Below the pieces are notes generated by a model that worked only from the letters and a program-made list of their open reading frames with translations, made no database searches and was not told where the DNA came from. Position numbers and translations under genes: made by a program. DNA of 64,000 nt from NCBI RefSeq assembly GCF_016863295.1, contig NZ_BOOP01000049.1, forward strand, positions 1-64,000, in the 5' to 3' direction. The first letter of the stretch is position 1. Every line of letters starts with the position of its first letter. Below, piece after piece: positions 44,980 to 53,665 of this stretch. Source of the DNA: Planotetraspora phitsanulokensis. GTDB taxonomy: Bacteria; Actinomycetota; Actinomycetes; Streptosporangiales; Streptosporangiaceae.

Positions 44980-45861
44980 CTATCTCAGGCCTCCGAGGGA
45001 CAGTCCACCGCGCCAGTGTCGCTGGAGGGTGAAGAAGGCGATGACGAGCGGGATCACCGACACGAGCGCGCCCAGGATGATGAGGCTCCAAAGAGAGGTG
45101 CTGCCCGAGTTGTTCGCCGAGGCGATTCCCTGCCAGAGGCCGAGCCCGACGGTGACGGGGAAAAGGCGGTTGTCGGAGAGCATGGCGAGCGGCAGGAAGT
45201 AGTTGTTCCAGGACGCCACGGCGGACAGGAGCAGCACCGTGACCACCGCCGGCCGCATCAGCGGGAGGGCGACCCGGACGAATGTCCGCAGTTCGCCCGC
45301 ACCGTCGGCCCGCGCCGCGTCCAGGATCTCGTCGGGAACCGCGTCGCGCGCGTACACGTGCATCAGATAGACGCCGAACGGGTTGAGCAGCGACGGAAGG
45401 ATCACCGCCCAGATCGTGTTCGTCAGGCCGAGCCCGGAGAACATCATGAAGGTGGGGATCACCAGGGCGGTCGCGGGCACCATCAACGCACCCAGCAGGA
45501 CCGAGAAGCTGAAGCGCCTGCCGGCGAACCGGTATTTGGCGAATCCGTAGCCGGCCATGACGGCCAGGATCGTGGCGCCGATCCCGCCCGCGAACGCGTA
45601 CAGCGTGGAGTTGAGGATCCACCTGCCGTAGATGCCGCCGTCGTAGGTGAACAGCCGCTCGAGGTTGCCGAAGTAGTCGACCTGGTCGGCGAACCACAGG
45701 GTGTTGCTGCCGCTGAACAGGCCGGGGGCGTCCTTGGAACTGTTGACGAAGACCCACCAGAACGGAATCAGGAAGTACACGACCAGGAAGCCGAGGAGCA
45801 CCTGCAGGGGGAGGTGGCGTTGCGGCCTTTGGCGTCCGGCGGTGCGGGAGCGGGCGGTCAT
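44980..45861 (-). CDS. Carbohydrate ABC transporter permease, MalG type (operon 3)
   Basis: A 293-residue CUT1 permease with six helices: LLGFLVVYFLIPFWWVFVNS opens helix 1, and the docking loop is LDAARADGAGELRTFVRVAL. It differs clearly from the operon 1 and 2 permeases and belongs to the arabino/xylo-oligosaccharide-like CUT1 branch only by context. Its ATG shares one base with the stop of the MalF-type gene (TAATG), giving coupled translation. No ATPase gene is linked. Confidence 0.87.
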   Translation of the reverse strand: MTARSRTAGRQRPQRHLPLQVLLGFLVVYFLIPFWWVFVNSSKDAPGLFSGSNTLWFADQVDYFGNLERLFTYDGGIYGRWILNSTLYAFAGGIGATILAVMAGYGFAKYRFAGRRFSFSVLLGALMVPATALVIPTFMMFSGLGLTNTIWAVILPSLLNPFGVYLMHVYARDAVPDEILDAARADGAGELRTFVRVALPLMRPAVVTVLLLSAVASWNNYFLPLAMLSDNRLFPVTVGLGLWQGIASANNSGSTSLWSLIILGALVSVIPLVIAFFTLQRHWRGGLSLGGLR

Positions 45862-46802
45862 TAGAAGAAGCTCCTCCGCTTGCGGGTGAAGAACAGGAAG
45901 GCGTAGACGCAGACGAACACGATCCCGCCGAGGGCGAAGGAGATCGCCGATCCGTAGTTGAAGTTCGCGAGCCCGAACGCCTGCTGGTACGCGTACATGT
46001 TGGGAGTGAATCCCGGTGCGATCGTGCCGGCCGCGAGGTATCGCAGAATCTGTGGTTCGTTGAAGAACTGCAGGGTGCCGATGAGCGAGAAGACCAGGAT
46101 CAGGAGCAGCGCGGGGGCGATCAGCGGGATTTTGATCCGAAGCGCGATCTGCCATTTCCCGGCGCCGTCCATACGGGCGGCCTCGTAGAGCGTCGGGTCG
46201 ATGCCCTGGAGCGCCGCGTACAGAATGATCATGTAGTAACCGGCCCATTGCCAGGTGACGACGTTGATCAGGCCATAGAAGATCAGATTCTTGCTGAAGA
46301 AGTCGGGCGCGGTGGCGCCGAACAGTCCGAAGATGTCGGTGAGCGGCCCGAAGCTCTTGCTGTACAGGAATCCCCACATGACCGCCCCGATGACCGTGGG
46401 AATGGCATAAGGGAGGAAGATCATGAGGCGGGAGAACCGGGTGAACAGCGAGGTCACGGCGTCCACGATGAGGGCCATCGCGAGCGCGATGACGATCTGC
46501 ACCGGGATGGCGACCACGGAGAAGCGGACGACGAACCACACCCCGGAAAGGAAGGTCGGGTCGGTGAACGCCTTCACGTAGTTGCCGAGGAAGACGAAGC
46601 TGGTGCCGCCGATCAGCTTCTTCTGCCAGAGGCTGAGATACAGCGCGTACGCGAGCGGCGCGATGAGAAACGCCAGGAAGACGAGCCCGAACGGCCCGAC
46701 GAAGACCCACCCCATCAGGTGCTCACGCAGTCGCACCTTGCCGCGGGACTTGGGTGTTTTCTCTTGAGTGCTCGTTGCACTCTCCTCGATCAGGAGGGTC
46801 AT
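45861..46802 (-). CDS. Carbohydrate ABC transporter permease, MalF type (operon 3)
   Basis: A 313-residue CUT1 permease. Helix 1 lies in GWVFVGPFGLVFLAFLIAPL, and the docking loop is LYEAARMDGAGKWQIALRIK. ATG 46802 follows a ribosome-binding GGAG. It is separated from the upstream SBP gene by a stem-loop at 46841, a common arrangement that lets the SBP mRNA outnumber the permease mRNA. Confidence 0.87.
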   Translation of the reverse strand: MTLLIEESATSTQEKTPKSRGKVRLREHLMGWVFVGPFGLVFLAFLIAPLAYALYLSLWQKKLIGGTSFVFLGNYVKAFTDPTFLSGVWFVVRFSVVAIPVQIVIALAMALIVDAVTSLFTRFSRLMIFLPYAIPTVIGAVMWGFLYSKSFGPLTDIFGLFGATAPDFFSKNLIFYGLINVVTWQWAGYYMIILYAALQGIDPTLYEAARMDGAGKWQIALRIKIPLIAPALLLILVFSLIGTLQFFNEPQILRYLAAGTIAPGFTPNMYAYQQAFGLANFNYGSAISFALGGIVFVCVYAFLFFTRKRRSFF

Positions 46803-46840
46803 TGTGGGCTCCGGGAAGGTCGATGCCGGGGGTAACGGAT

Positions 46841-46868
46841 GGGTGGGCCGGAGACGTCCGGCCCACCC
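46841..46868 (-). terminator. Intra-operon stem-loop after SBP 3
   Basis: A perfect 12-base-pair stem (GGGTGGGCCGGA / TCCGGCCCACCC) with loop GACG sits seven bases after the SBP stop and 39 bases before the permease start. It probably acts as a partial terminator or 3' stabiliser. Confidence 0.65.
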
Positions 46869-46875
46869 GCGTTTG

Positions 46876-48264
46876 TCACTGGACGGTGAAGCCTTGCTCC
46901 TTGGCGTAGTTCGCCACGTCCTCCTGGACCCGGTCGGCGGCCTGCGCGCCGGTGATGGAGCCGTCGATGACCGCACCGATCTGCTTCGTCATGGAATCGA
47001 AGTAGTACTGGCCGAACGGGCTGTAGGTCATGCCCGTGTAGGCATTCGCCGCGGGGACGTAGACCTCCTTGTTCGCCTGCTGGCCGTCGAAGAACGCCAC
47101 CTTCAGGTCCACGAATGCGGGATCGTTGAGCGCCTTCAGGTTCAGCGGGAAGATGATCTGGTTGGTCCAGCCGTCGGTGAGCGACTCATCGTCGGCGTAG
47201 AGGCCGTACGCCACCTTCGCCGCGAGCGCGGGGTTCTTCGCCTGGCTCGTCACCGAGAAGGCCGACCCGCCCCAGTTCACCTGCACGGGGTTGCTGGAAT
47301 CCCACTGCGGAAGCGGCGCCACCGCGAACTTGCCGGTGTCCTTGCCCTTGCCGACGCCGGCGCCGGTGAGGTATCCGGGCGCCCAGGCCGCCGAGATGTA
47401 CGTCGCGTACTTACCGTTGACCACACCGGCGATGTACTCCGGCGTGAACTGGTCCTGCGTCCCGACCAGGCCATTCTTGGCGAGGCGCCCCCAGTAGTCG
47501 AGCACGTCCTTGGAGGCCTGGTCGTTCAGCTTGATGCCGATCGACTCCGGCCGCGCCGGATCGTAGGTGTACGGATTGGCGCCCTTCTGGATCTGCAGCG
47601 CCATCATGACGGCCGGCACGTTCGCGCCCAGGTCGCCGAACTGCGGGCCCCCCGCGTCCTTCACCTTCTGCGCCGCCTGCTCGTACTCTGCCCACGTCTT
47701 CGGTGGCGTGATCTTGTACTTCTCGAAGACGTCCTTCCGGTAGATCATCGCCATCGGGCCGCCGTCGACCGGCGCGCCGTAGACCGCGCCACCGATCGAG
47801 ACGTCCTTCCACGCGCCCGGGCCGTAGTTGTCCTTGACGGCGTCATAGCCGTACTGCTTGATGTCGACGAGGGCCTTCTGGATCTGGAAGGTCGGGATCC
47901 GGTCCGCCTCGATCATGATCACGTCGGGGGCTCCGGTCCCCGCCGAGATGGCCGTCTGGAACTTGTCGTACTCGTCACCGCCCTGGCCGACGTTGGTCCA
48001 GCAGACCTGCACCTCGTTGTTCTGCTTGTTGAAGTTGTCGACGACGAGCTGCATGTTGGGGTACCAGCCCCAGAAGGTCACGACCGGCAGGTCCTTCTTG
48101 CTGATCGTGTTCGTGCAGTTGCTCGCGTTGTTTCCGCCCGCGTCGTTCGCGGCCGGGGCGCTTCCACCCGCGGCGCTTCCCCCTCCTGCGTCGGGGGCGC
48201 AGGCGGCGAGCGCACTCGCGGCAGCGAGCAGGGCCGCCGCGGTTATCAGGCTCTTTCTCTTCAT
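46876..48264 (-). CDS. Sugar-binding lipoprotein of ABC transporter (operon 3)
   Basis: A 462-residue family 1 solute-binding lipoprotein. The lipobox ASALAAC lies near residue 22, followed by a Gly/Ser/Asn-rich tether. The mature part contains DLPVVTFWGWYPNMQLVVDN and GTGAPDVIMIEADRIPTFQI, and ends with VQEDVANYAKEQGFTVQ. ATG 48264 has GGGAG at a better spacing than ATG 48270. The TGTGAGCGTTCACA palindrome lies about 130 bases upstream. It delivers an oligosaccharide to permeases 45861 and 44980; given the GH51 neighbour, arabino-oligosaccharides are likely. Confidence 0.88.
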   Translation of the reverse strand: MKRKSLITAAALLAAASALAACAPDAGGGSAAGGSAPAANDAGGNNASNCTNTISKKDLPVVTFWGWYPNMQLVVDNFNKQNNEVQVCWTNVGQGGDEYDKFQTAISAGTGAPDVIMIEADRIPTFQIQKALVDIKQYGYDAVKDNYGPGAWKDVSIGGAVYGAPVDGGPMAMIYRKDVFEKYKITPPKTWAEYEQAAQKVKDAGGPQFGDLGANVPAVMMALQIQKGANPYTYDPARPESIGIKLNDQASKDVLDYWGRLAKNGLVGTQDQFTPEYIAGVVNGKYATYISAAWAPGYLTGAGVGKGKDTGKFAVAPLPQWDSSNPVQVNWGGSAFSVTSQAKNPALAAKVAYGLYADDESLTDGWTNQIIFPLNLKALNDPAFVDLKVAFFDGQQANKEVYVPAANAYTGMTYSPFGQYYFDSMTKQIGAVIDGSITGAQAADRVQEDVANYAKEQGFTVQ

Positions 48265-48390
48265 GGACATGATCTCCCTTGGGGGGTCGCAGCGCACAAA
48301 GGCCCGTGCGCTACCGCTGAGGCCGAGCGATCGGCCGGGACGGGGCGCGGATGCCACGATCCGCGCCCTTTCCCTCGTGCCGATCTCTGT

Positions 48391-48404
48391 TGTGAGCGTT
48401 CACA
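48391..48404. promoter_or_regulatory. LacI-type operator before SBP 3
   Basis: TGTGAGCGTTCACA is a near-perfect palindrome with the central CG of LacI-family sites, between the esterase 3' end and the SBP 3 start. The regulator could be E (43.9 kb) or F (50.8 kb). Confidence 0.6.
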
Positions 48405-48473
48405 CGCCCACGTGCTTGGCGAGCATCACCGGGGCCCCCGATGCTCCGATGGTGCCGCCTCGGACAGGCTTAC

Positions 48474-50654
48474 CTAGCGCTTGAACAGACGCGGTGCGAG
48501 GTCGATGAGGTTCTTCTGCCACACGTCCCAGCCGTGGGGCCCCTGGGTGACCCCTGCGAACTCGTAGTGGATGCCCAGGTTGTCCATTGTGGGCAGGGAC
48601 GCCATGACCGACGGATACACGAAGTCGGTCTGGTCGCCGACGTACAGGCGCAGCAGCTTGGTCCCGTTGTTGATGGCCGCCACGTCGACGCCGGTGCTGC
48701 TGCCGAACCCGGCCGAGAACGCCGCGACGTACGCGAACTGGCCCGGGTACGCCTTGAGGACCCCGAACGCCTGTCCACCGCCCATCGAGAGGCCGGCGAG
48801 GGCCTGCTGCGACGGGTCGCTGGAGATGTTGTAGCGGGCACGCGCCGCCGGAACGATGTTCTCCAGCAGTTCCCTGTTGAAGTTGGACACGTTGCCGTTG
48901 CCCATCACGACCACCATCGGCACCAGGTCCCCGTCGAGGAACTCATGGTCGAGGATCTGCTTGGCGCGGCCCATCTCGGCCCAGTCCGTGTAGCTCTGGC
49001 CGCTACCGTGCTGGAGGTAGAGGACGGGGTAGCGCTCTGCGCGGTTCGGGTCGTATCCGGGCGGGGTCCACACCAACGCGGTCCGGTCCTGATTCGCCAC
49101 GGTGCTTCGGTACGTCAGGCTCTCGACCTTTCCGCCCTGGCCGGCGGGAACGTCCGAGAGCAGGCGCGCCCTGTCTCCGGGGATGAAGAAGCCGCTCCAG
49201 GTCGGCTCGGAGGTCACCTTCGTCGGGTTCGACGGGTCCTTGATCGAAACCCTGTCCACGATGAACTTGTAGTAGTAGAACCACGGGTCGAGCGGACCGA
49301 CGGTCACCCGCCACCGGTCGCCGTCACGGGTCATCGGAACACGCAGCCAGCTTCCGCCGGGAGCGTCGTTCGCCCACACCGTCACGTGCTGAGCGTCTTT
49401 GAATTCCGTCGTGGTCTCGAAGGTGACGAAGCCGTCCTCGGACACGAACGGCGTCGGCGTGGTGCCGGCCGCCGGTGGGGTGAACTCGCCCTCCAGCTGC
49501 CCGTGACCGGCGCTCGGACCGTGATCCGGCACCGTGCGGAACAGCCGCGGCACGAAATCGATCAGGTTCTCCTGCCAGGCGTTCCAGTTCGCCCCGGCGT
49601 CGGGGTTGACCCCGTCGAACTCGTACCTGACACGGGCGCGGTCCAGCGCCTTTGTCAGACGGTTGGTCGCGTTGTACGCGGGATCGGTCACGTTCCCCGT
49701 GTACAGACGCACCAGCTTGACGTGGCGGTTGATCGCTTCCGCGTTCGCCCGGCCGACGCTCTCACTCAGCAATCCCGAGAACGAGCCGACGTAGGCGAAC
49801 TGACCCGGGTGGGAGAGAGCGGCACGCAGCGCCTGCGTGCCCCCCTCGGACACACCGCCGATCGCCTGGTCCGCCGAGCCACGGAGGACGCGGAACTTGT
49901 CGGCGACCGCCTTACGGAGGTCCTTCAACTCCTTGTCTTCCGGCCCGCTACCGCCGCTGATCACAACCACCATCGGCTTCATCGCACCCTGGGCCGACAA
50001 GTTGTCGAAGATCTGCTTGGCACGACCGAGGTCGAGCCAGTCGGTGGCGCTGCCTCCGTCACCGGACTGCAGGAACAGCACCGGGTAGGCCTTGGCGCCC
50101 TTGGCCGAGTACGCCGGCGGCGTCCATACCAGAGCCGACCGCTCGTCGCCCTTCGCCCGGTAGGTCAGGGTCTCGACCTTGCCGCCCTGCCCCTGAGGCG
50201 CATCCGCCAGCAGGCGCGCCGAGTCGCCCGGAACGAAGAAGGTACTCCAGCGCGGCTTGGACGCCACGCCGGCGCTGTTCGTAGGATCCTTGAGACTCTT
50301 GGTGTCATCGCCGGTGACCTGGTAGGAGTACAGCCCCGGCTTGAGCGGGCCGAGGACCCCCGACCAGGCGTCGCCCCGGCGGGTCAGACCGAACTCCGCC
50401 CAACTGAAGGATGGGCCGAAGTTCCCCTCGATGACGACCTGCGACACCTGGCCCGCGTTGGCCTGGACGTAGGCCGCGGGGACACTGAACGACACGTAGC
50501 CGTCCTCGGAAACATTCAGCCACGGCGTGTCCGCCGCGGCCGGCCGCGGCGCGAGCAACACGGCCGAGATCGCCATGACACCGGCGGCGACCGCCGCCAA
50601 GAGCCGGCGCACGCCCTTAGGGCGTAAAGCTCCGTGGAACAGTGACAACGTCAT
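48474..50654 (-). CDS. Secreted tandem CE1-like esterase, first catalytic domain degenerate
   Basis: A secreted 726-residue protein with a signal peptide ending near PRPAAAD and two copies of an Ig/CBM48-like module plus an alpha/beta-hydrolase domain of the enterochelin-esterase (CE1) type. In domain 2 the oxyanion motif LYLQHGSG, nucleophile GLSMGGG (Ser about 622) and terminal His in QGPHGWDVW (about 707) are all present. In domain 1 the Ser motif GGVSEGG (about 268) is kept, but the matching oxyanion region reads LFLQSGDG and the His position reads PDAGANWNAW, so the triad is broken. The start ATG 50654 follows GAGGAG. Context suggests removal of feruloyl or acetyl groups from arabinose-bearing glycans. 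Confidence 0.78.
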   Translation of the reverse strand: MTLSLFHGALRPKGVRRLLAAVAAGVMAISAVLLAPRPAAADTPWLNVSEDGYVSFSVPAAYVQANAGQVSQVVIEGNFGPSFSWAEFGLTRRGDAWSGVLGPLKPGLYSYQVTGDDTKSLKDPTNSAGVASKPRWSTFFVPGDSARLLADAPQGQGGKVETLTYRAKGDERSALVWTPPAYSAKGAKAYPVLFLQSGDGGSATDWLDLGRAKQIFDNLSAQGAMKPMVVVISGGSGPEDKELKDLRKAVADKFRVLRGSADQAIGGVSEGGTQALRAALSHPGQFAYVGSFSGLLSESVGRANAEAINRHVKLVRLYTGNVTDPAYNATNRLTKALDRARVRYEFDGVNPDAGANWNAWQENLIDFVPRLFRTVPDHGPSAGHGQLEGEFTPPAAGTTPTPFVSEDGFVTFETTTEFKDAQHVTVWANDAPGGSWLRVPMTRDGDRWRVTVGPLDPWFYYYKFIVDRVSIKDPSNPTKVTSEPTWSGFFIPGDRARLLSDVPAGQGGKVESLTYRSTVANQDRTALVWTPPGYDPNRAERYPVLYLQHGSGQSYTDWAEMGRAKQILDHEFLDGDLVPMVVVMGNGNVSNFNRELLENIVPAARARYNISSDPSQQALAGLSMGGGQAFGVLKAYPGQFAYVAAFSAGFGSSTGVDVAAINNGTKLLRLYVGDQTDFVYPSVMASLPTMDNLGIHYEFAGVTQGPHGWDVWQKNLIDLAPRLFKR

Positions 50655-50826
50655 ACCGAACTCCTCAATGACCGGCAGCGGATTGGGCCCGACTGGCCGG
50701 CCTGACTTATCGGTCGATGTACCGTCGGTTTCTGTTCCCCGCACCTCCGTCCATCACGGGTCTGTTTCGTTCACCTGCTGTCAGGTGGGTCTGGGTGGTG
50801 CACGCACCTGCGAGTGCGTGCGTGTG

Positions 50827-51849
50827 TCACAAGCTCGTATTGGTCCTTGGTGGTGCGGTGGAGCCACGAACCATCAAGCGGGTTGGGAGCACTATTTGGC
50901 CGGGCCCTTTCCACTCACCGGTCACCAGCCCCTTCAGCATGCGCGCGGCCTCGTACCCGAGTCGGTACATCGACTGGTCCACCGTGGTCAGCCCCGGCTC
51001 GGCCAATACGGCCTCCGGAATGTTGTCGAACCCGACCACGGACAGGTCGCCAGGAACGCTGAGTCCCAGTTCCTTCGCGACCTGCAGAGCCTTCAGGGCC
51101 ATCCCGTCACTCGCCGCGAAGATCGCCGTCGGGCGGTCCGCCCTATCCAGCAACGCCCACGCCAGCGGGACCGCGGAGTCGGGATTGAAGTCGCCTCTGC
51201 CGATCAACGTCGGATCGACCGGAACACCGGCCGCGGCCAGCGCCCTCCGGTATCCCTCCTCGCGCGACCATGCGGCCGCGAGGCTGGAACGGCCCGCGAT
51301 GAATCCGATGCGCCGATGCCCCAGGCCCAGTAGGTGCTCGACCATTGTGGTGGCACCCGCGAGGTTGTCCGCCGTCACCGACGGCACCGTCGAGTCCCGC
51401 ACCGGATCGATGACCACGACCGGAGTGTTGCTCCGCACCTCGCCCCAGGGCGTCACCACAATGCACCCGTCCGTGAGGGTGCCGGACAAGCGGGCCAGAT
51501 GACGCTGCTCCCAGCCCTCCGCGTACGTCCCGTAGAGATCGCTGTTGGCGTAGACGATCAGGTCTAAGCCCGATTGACTCAACGCTTCCATCACGCCTTT
51601 GAGCACCTCGGCGGTATAGGAATGGAAGCTGTGGGTCACCAGACCCAGGACATTGGTGCGGCTGCGTCGCAGGCTCGCCGCCCCCAGACTCGACTCGTAG
51701 CCGAGCCGCTCGATGGCCGAACGCACCTGCGCGATGGTACGGGCGCTGACCCCGTAACGCCTGTTGACCACCCGCGACACAGTCGCGGTGGAGACGCCCG
51801 CCAGGCGCGCCACATCACTCATCGTCACCGGCGCACCGCCGTCGGCCAT
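50827..51849 (-). CDS. LacI-family transcriptional regulator (F)
   Basis: A 340-residue LacI-type regulator, HTH TMSDVARLAGVSTATVSRVV and hinge SSLGAASLRRSRTN, core with AIFAASDGMALKALQVAKEL and LSVVGFDNIPEAVLAEPGLT. ATG 51849 follows GGAGAG. It lies upstream of the esterase on the same strand with 172 bases between. CGTTATCGATCACG sits 23 bases upstream of its start and shares TTATCGATCA with the GH51 operator array, so autoregulation plus control of GH51 is possible. Confidence 0.87.
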   Translation of the reverse strand: MADGGAPVTMSDVARLAGVSTATVSRVVNRRYGVSARTIAQVRSAIERLGYESSLGAASLRRSRTNVLGLVTHSFHSYTAEVLKGVMEALSQSGLDLIVYANSDLYGTYAEGWEQRHLARLSGTLTDGCIVVTPWGEVRSNTPVVVIDPVRDSTVPSVTADNLAGATTMVEHLLGLGHRRIGFIAGRSSLAAAWSREEGYRRALAAAGVPVDPTLIGRGDFNPDSAVPLAWALLDRADRPTAIFAASDGMALKALQVAKELGLSVPGDLSVVGFDNIPEAVLAEPGLTTVDQSMYRLGYEAARMLKGLVTGEWKGPGQIVLPTRLMVRGSTAPPRTNTSL

Positions 51850-51871
51850 GCCGCTCTCTCCATATTGCAAT

Positions 51872-51885
51872 CGTTATCGATCACG
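51872..51885. promoter_or_regulatory. Possible LacI operator before regulator F
   Basis: CGTTATCGATCACG is an imperfect palindrome, 23 bases upstream of the start, sharing TTATCGATCA with 42160-42170. Confidence 0.4.
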
Positions 51886-52129
51886 TTTTCAGCGCTTAAC
51901 GTAAGCGACATCGTTTGGGAACACAAGACCCTTATCGGCCTCTCAGTACGCCGACCGCACGTCCAAAAAGCACATGCACAGAATGCGCAGCCAGGGGAGG
52001 TTTGCTGCCTGCGTCAACGAGCTCGTAGGTGTTTATCGTCCGCCGGCCGTCGGCGCTGGGCGGCCGGTTTTCGGCGGGTGACGCGGACGGCGTCGTGCCG
52101 TTCCTCCGCCACCGCCCGGAACCCCCGGC

Positions 52130-52225
52130 TAAGCCGATCACCCGGCGGAACGTGATGTCGATGACGGCGGCCAGATATGGCAGCCACCTAGAGCCCGCCG
52201 ACCGGCCGGAGCGTTCGAAACACAT
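52130..52225 (-). mobile_element. IS3-like integrase-core fragment
   Basis: The minus strand reads WLPYLAAVIDITFRRVIGLA, matching the start of the rve integrase core in IS3-group transposases (usually WLYLAAVIDLxSRRVVGWA). Flanking text is unrelated. Only about 25 codons survive; the rest of the 51.9-52.6 kb stretch has no gene I can defend. Confidence 0.35.
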
Positions 52226-52392
52226 CATCTGATGGCGTCGTGTGAGAGCCCGTCGAGTATCCCTTGACCGAGATATACGAGGTGATGACGTGGCAAATTC
52301 GATTTTGGCGAGCCCTGTTCGCCGCCGCGATTCTCTTGCCGCTCTGTGGATGCGGCGGCTCCACGCCGCCCGGGCTGACACCCGCGCCCCGC

Positions 52393-52462
52393 GTACGCCA
52401 AACTCGGCATCAACCGCCGCGACGACCTGGCTCTGTTCCTGCCGCTGAATGACAGGCCGTAA
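52393..52462 (+). pseudogene. Possible LuxR-type helix-turn-helix C-terminal scrap
   Basis: One frame reads AYAKLGINRRDDLALFLPLN followed by DRP and a stop, like the recognition helix and tail at the end of LuxR-type response regulators (usually YxKLGVRxRxELA). Nothing upstream matches, so this is at most a 3' relic. Confidence 0.3.
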
Positions 52463-52677
52463 GCGTGTTCCTCGGTTAGCCAGTGGAGTACTCCACACGG
52501 CTCGATCGGTGGCGCCACCATTGCCTGATCTTGAAGCGTGCATGGCATTCAGCGTGGTGGCTTCGACGGAGCTTTGCCGCGGCAGACGGTGGATGGCCGC
52601 TAGCGGTACCGACAACGATCACTCAAGGAGAGAGGGTGGTATACGAAATACGGTACTCGGTATATCAGGAGCGCATC

Positions 52678-53361
52678 ATGAGTACTCTGTCTCGAGCGGC
52701 GATCTTGGACCGGCAACAGCAGTTTGTCGCCGACGCCTCCCACGAGCTGCGCACCCCGCTCGCCGGCCTCCGCGCGCAACTGGAGGACGGCAGGCTGCAC
52801 CCCGAAGACACCGACATGGGCTCCCTCCTGGAAGGTGCCTTACTGGACGTCGACCGGCTGGAGTCGATCATCACCGACCTGCTCCTGCTGGCCCGGGTAG
52901 GAGCTTCTGGTGTCACGGAGAAGATGCCTCTGTCGCTGTCCGAACTGGCCCGCTGTGAGGTCTCCCAGCGCACCGACCGGGTGCCGACCCGGATGCGGAT
53001 CGACACGGGCGTGCTGGTCACTGTCGTGCGATCCCAGATCGTCCGCCTGCTCAAGAACCTCCTCGACAACGCTCAGCGACACAGCAGGAGAGTCGTGGAG
53101 GTCAGCGTGCGGCCCGTTGGGGGCTTGGCCGAGCTGGCCGTCGGGGACGATGGAGCCGGCATCCCCGAGTGCGACCGGGAGCGCGTCTTCGAGCGGTTCT
53201 CCAGACTGGACACCGCGCGGGACCGCGACCACGGCGGCACCGGGCTAGGCCTGGCGATCGCCCGCACGATCGCCCACGCCCATGAGGGCACCCTGAAAGC
53301 CACGGAGTCCCACTTGGGCGGCGCGCTGTTCGTCCTTCGAATCCCCCTCGCGGAATCCTGA
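52678..53361 (+). CDS. Short histidine kinase lacking a sensor domain
   Basis: A 227-residue protein containing only the kinase core: H-box FVADASHELRTPLAGLRAQL near residue 16, N-box RLLKNLLDNAQRH near 122, then G-boxes VGDDGAGIP and HGGTGLGLAIARTIAHAHEG. It begins right before the H-box at ATG 52678 (AGGAGC upstream), so the membrane helices, HAMP and sensor are missing. It may be the tail of a broken kinase or a small soluble kinase. No response regulator is adjacent. The region around it holds IS and LuxR scraps, which favours a truncation. Confidence 0.65.
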   Translation: MSTLSRAAILDRQQQFVADASHELRTPLAGLRAQLEDGRLHPEDTDMGSLLEGALLDVDRLESIITDLLLLARVGASGVTEKMPLSLSELARCEVSQRTDRVPTRMRIDTGVLVTVVRSQIVRLLKNLLDNAQRHSRRVVEVSVRPVGGLAELAVGDDGAGIPECDRERVFERFSRLDTARDRDHGGTGLGLAIARTIAHAHEGTLKATESHLGGALFVLRIPLAES

Positions 53362-53665
53362 GGCACCAGTACTGGCGGACCGCGCGGCTAAGGGCGGCAA
53401 AGAGCGCTCGCCACCCCGGCACGGCCAAGGCGCCCGTGTGATCAGCGGGTTGGTCGCCTCTTGGACCGGGTGACCCAGGCGGCCCTGGGGACGGGATCAT
53501 GGCACAGCCCTGGTCGCTTCGCCGGTACCGATCTCCGGGTAGATATCAGGACGGTCCCGGGTTCTCTCCCTCCGCACACGCCGATGACGGCGCAGCTCGG
53601 GACGCTGCCCGAGCCTTCAGCGGAATATGCCGCTGAATGTTGACCGATGTGGGCGGGACCCATGG
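53362..53665. other. Intergenic with one hairpin
   Basis: No gene recognised. TCAGCGG and CCGCTGA face each other around AATATG at 53617-53636, between two convergent kinase genes, and could serve as a bidirectional terminator. Confidence 0.4.

Noticed and set aside
46768-48477. A 569-codon plus-strand open frame opposite the third SBP
   Set aside because: It is an antisense shadow of the SBP with no domain text; the minus strand has the lipobox and SBP motifs.
48441-50627. A 728-codon plus-strand open frame opposite the esterase
   Set aside because: It is antisense to a protein with a signal peptide and clear domains, is rich in Arg/Val/His as GC-driven shadow frames are, and has no recognisable motif.
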